A DNA stretch of 42,189 nucleotides. It comes from Candidatus Bipolaricaulis sp. Its GTDB lineage: Bacteria; Bipolaricaulota; Bipolaricaulia; UBA7950; UBA9294. Both the position numbers and the translations under genes were made by a program. The DNA lies in the NCBI GenBank assembly GCA_028713635.1, contig JAQTNX010000005.1, positions 1 through 42,189 of the forward strand, given 5' to 3'. Under the pieces are notes generated by a model, which was given only the letters and a program-made list of their open reading frames with translations, made no database searches and was not told the DNA's origin. Positions within the stretch are counted from its first letter, which is position 1, and each line of letters opens with the position of its first letter. This document shows positions 40,699 through 42,189 of this stretch, piece after piece.

Positions 40699-42189
40699 CG
40701 CGGTTCCTCCGCGCCCTCTAGCAGCTGCGCGAAGTTGTAGTTCAGACTCGTGACCTTGAAGTCCGGCTCACGATCGAACGGTCGCCACACGTAGCGGACC
40801 CTATGCCCGCCGTCTGGCAGGAACTCGACCAGGGCGAGAATGAAGTCGTCGGGCTTGTTGAGCGAGTAGAGGACCTCGTTCCTGGTCACGGTGACGGTTT
40901 CGGCGCCGGCGACGCGCCCCTTGACCTCGATGAAGCGGAGCTTCCCAGTGCCGGGGACGCGGCTCTCGATGTCATATCCCAGCCTCTCGAACTCCTTGTC
41001 AGTAGGCTCGAATCCGAGGCCGCGCTCCACGGCCATGACCGCTTCACGAGCCCTCGCCGCGGCCGCCTGGGTGTTGGCGCACATCCGCAGCTCCGGCGCC
41101 GGGGCTCCCTGCAGGACGCGAACGAGCCCGAGGGGGACGACGACGAAGCCGCCTAGGACGACGGGTGGAAGCGGCGCAATCTGGCGCTCGCGCTTGAGCT
41201 CATCCAGCCTCCGCTGAAGGCGTCCTTGGAGGACGTCGGCGCGCTTACGCGCCTCCCCCGAGTTCAGGCGCGCGTTGGGATGGCCGGCCTTCTCTTGGAG
41301 CTCAAGCTCGCCGGCTCGGTGATCCCAGTAGTTGATCTCCTTGACCAGACGGTCTCTCACCGCGGCTTCCGTCTTGTCGATGAGCTCCAGCTTCGCGTCC
41401 CGGACCTCCGCGAGGTGCTCGGGCACGACATGTTCCACGGCATACGCTTGCGCCTTGACCTCCAAGTCGCGCTGGATCCAAGAGCACGCGGGGTGTTGGA
41501 GGATGTCGTCCACCGAGGGCTCGTCCGGCAATAGGGGCCGATAGTCGAGATAGGGCGCGTAGTGCACATGGCCTGCCACGCCGTCCTTGCCGACCTCGAC
41601 GTACAGCACGCGCTTCGAGATGGTCCGCCGCTCGCCGGACCGCGTGAGGCTTGCGTCCTGAAGAGTATGTTCGAGGTAGAGGAGGACACGCGGCGTGGTT
41701 CCCAGATCGCCCTCGTCCACGAGCACGGATCCGCGACGTAGGAGGTCGCGGTCTCGTTCCAGCGTGAGATCGACTACGGCGTCGAGCAACGGATGCCCCG
41801 GGCAGACGAATGCTGCTAGGGGCTGGCCCTGCGGTGCGATCAGCTCCCGCTCGAATACGGCGCGCTCGTACCGCTGCAGAACGGGGTCACGTGCTCCGAT
41901 CAGGCGATCTCGGTCCCGAATGGGAGACGGCACGTGGGTGATCTCGTATCGACGCGGCTCGCGCAGCCGCACTTCTCCGCCGAATCGCCGGAACGCCTCA
42001 AGGAAGAAGGACTCTACATAGTGCGGCTGCAAGCGCCGCGCTTCCGCGCGTTCCATGTCCTCGCGGATCCGCTGGACTCGCGTCGTGTCCATGACGTCGC
42101 GCACGAGGCCTCGCTCATCAAGGAGATTCTGCAGGTGCTCTCGATCCACCGCGTCAGCCACAACCTTCGTAAGTCGGGCTCGGATGTCC
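40695..42189 (-). CDS. SNF2-type helicase C-terminal part with DUF3883 (partial, runs off the right edge)
   Basis: The frame stays open to the last base (reading ...DIRARLTKVVADAVD), so the N-terminus and helicase motors lie outside. About 498 residues are visible. A helical region (LQNLLDERGLVRDVM ... FVCPGHPLLDAVVDLTLERD, IQRDLEVKAQAYAVEHVVPE) resembles the tail of large defence SNF2/HepA-like helicases. A C-terminal DUF3883 domain follows (AVMAVERGLGFEPTDKEFER, YDIESRV...LRFIEVKGRV, NEVLYSLNKPDDFILALVEF), related to restriction-endonuclease folds with an EVK motif. It is the first visible gene of the minus-strand defence cassette. Confidence 0.85.
   Translation of the reverse strand, partial: DIRARLTKVVADAVDREHLQNLLDERGLVRDVMDTTRVQRIREDMERAEARRLQPHYVESFFLEAFRRFGGEVRLREPRRYEITHVPSPIRDRDRLIGARDPVLQRYERAVFERELIAPQGQPLAAFVCPGHPLLDAVVDLTLERDRDLLRRGSVLVDEGDLGTTPRVLLYLEHTLQDASLTRSGERRTISKRVLYVEVGKDGVAGHVHYAPYLDYRPLLPDEPSVDDILQHPACSWIQRDLEVKAQAYAVEHVVPEHLAEVRDAKLELIDKTEAAVRDRLVKEINYWDHRAGELELQEKAGHPNARLNSGEARKRADVLQGRLQRRLDELKRERQIAPLPPVVLGGFVVVPLGLVRVLQGAPAPELRMCANTQAAAARAREAVMAVERGLGFEPTDKEFERLGYDIESRVPGTGKLRFIEVKGRVAGAETVTVTRNEVLYSLNKPDDFILALVEFLPDGGHRVRYVWRPFDREPDFKVTSLNYNFAQLLEGAEEPR

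Overview
The window reads as one contiguous piece of a GC-rich bacterial chromosome. Genes are tightly packed, with many 4-nt ATGA/GTGA overlaps, strong GGAGG-type ribosome binding sites and sigma70-like promoters (TTGxxx, 17-18 nt, TAxxxT). Gene content (rpsF-ssb-rpsR, a single-chain ADP-forming acyl-CoA synthetase, an HD-GYP/DUF5317 pair, an archaeal-like AsnRS, FlgD-like C-terminal surface proteins, a fused SHMT-GcvT) suggests a deep-branching, probably anaerobic phylum. Bipolaricaulota (Acetothermia/OP1) is my best guess. No rRNA is present, so this is only an inference.

Left part (1-15.3 kb): the tail of an IS630-type transposase lies against a gluzincin-like protease gene that may have lost its N-terminus. 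On the minus strand follow a large secreted multi-domain surface protein, a divergent YchF-like GTPase, a hemolysin III-family membrane protein, a nuclease-fold-like protein, a small DMT transporter and a hypothetical protein. CorA is divergent from these and ends in a bidirectional terminator facing a LysW-like mini zinc-ribbon protein. Next come an AbgA-like amidohydrolase coupled to an M29 aminopeptidase, a PPP-type phosphatase, and MscL with a C-terminal zinc ribbon. On the plus strand is a promoter-RNA-terminator unit before an unknown gene, then a MerR-like regulator whose start sits at the predicted +1 of a perfect TATAAT embedded in a 35-bp dyad.

Middle (15.3-24 kb, minus strand): one long unit, rpsF-ssb-rpsR-mrfB-mrfA-nucleotidyltransferase-like-glyA::gcvT. 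It joins ribosomal and replication proteins, the MrfAB DNA repair pair and a 1070-residue SHMT-GcvT fusion containing an extra, degenerate half GcvT domain.

24-28.8 kb (plus strand): four tandem genes for 44-46 residue one-helix peptides, each with its own ribosome binding site and all carrying the same C-terminal SVKWHG segment. They are followed by a membrane HD-GYP protein, a DUF5317 membrane protein and an ADP-forming acyl-CoA synthetase. The peptide array with a membrane HD-GYP protein is the best candidate here for an undescribed system, possibly a peptide signal feeding cyclic-di-GMP turnover.

28.8-42.2 kb (minus strand): asnS, then a defence-type cassette: helicase with DUF3883 (runs off the window), AlbA_2/HATPase protein, a 535-bp repeat-bearing gap, DUF1156 DNA methyltransferase, a DUF3696-like AAA ATPase overlapping a PIN-like nuclease, and an Swt1-HEPN/DUF499 ATPase. 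This fits the helicase-methylase-ATPase class of predicted anti-phage systems, with an AAA+PIN pair embedded between methylase and ATPase.
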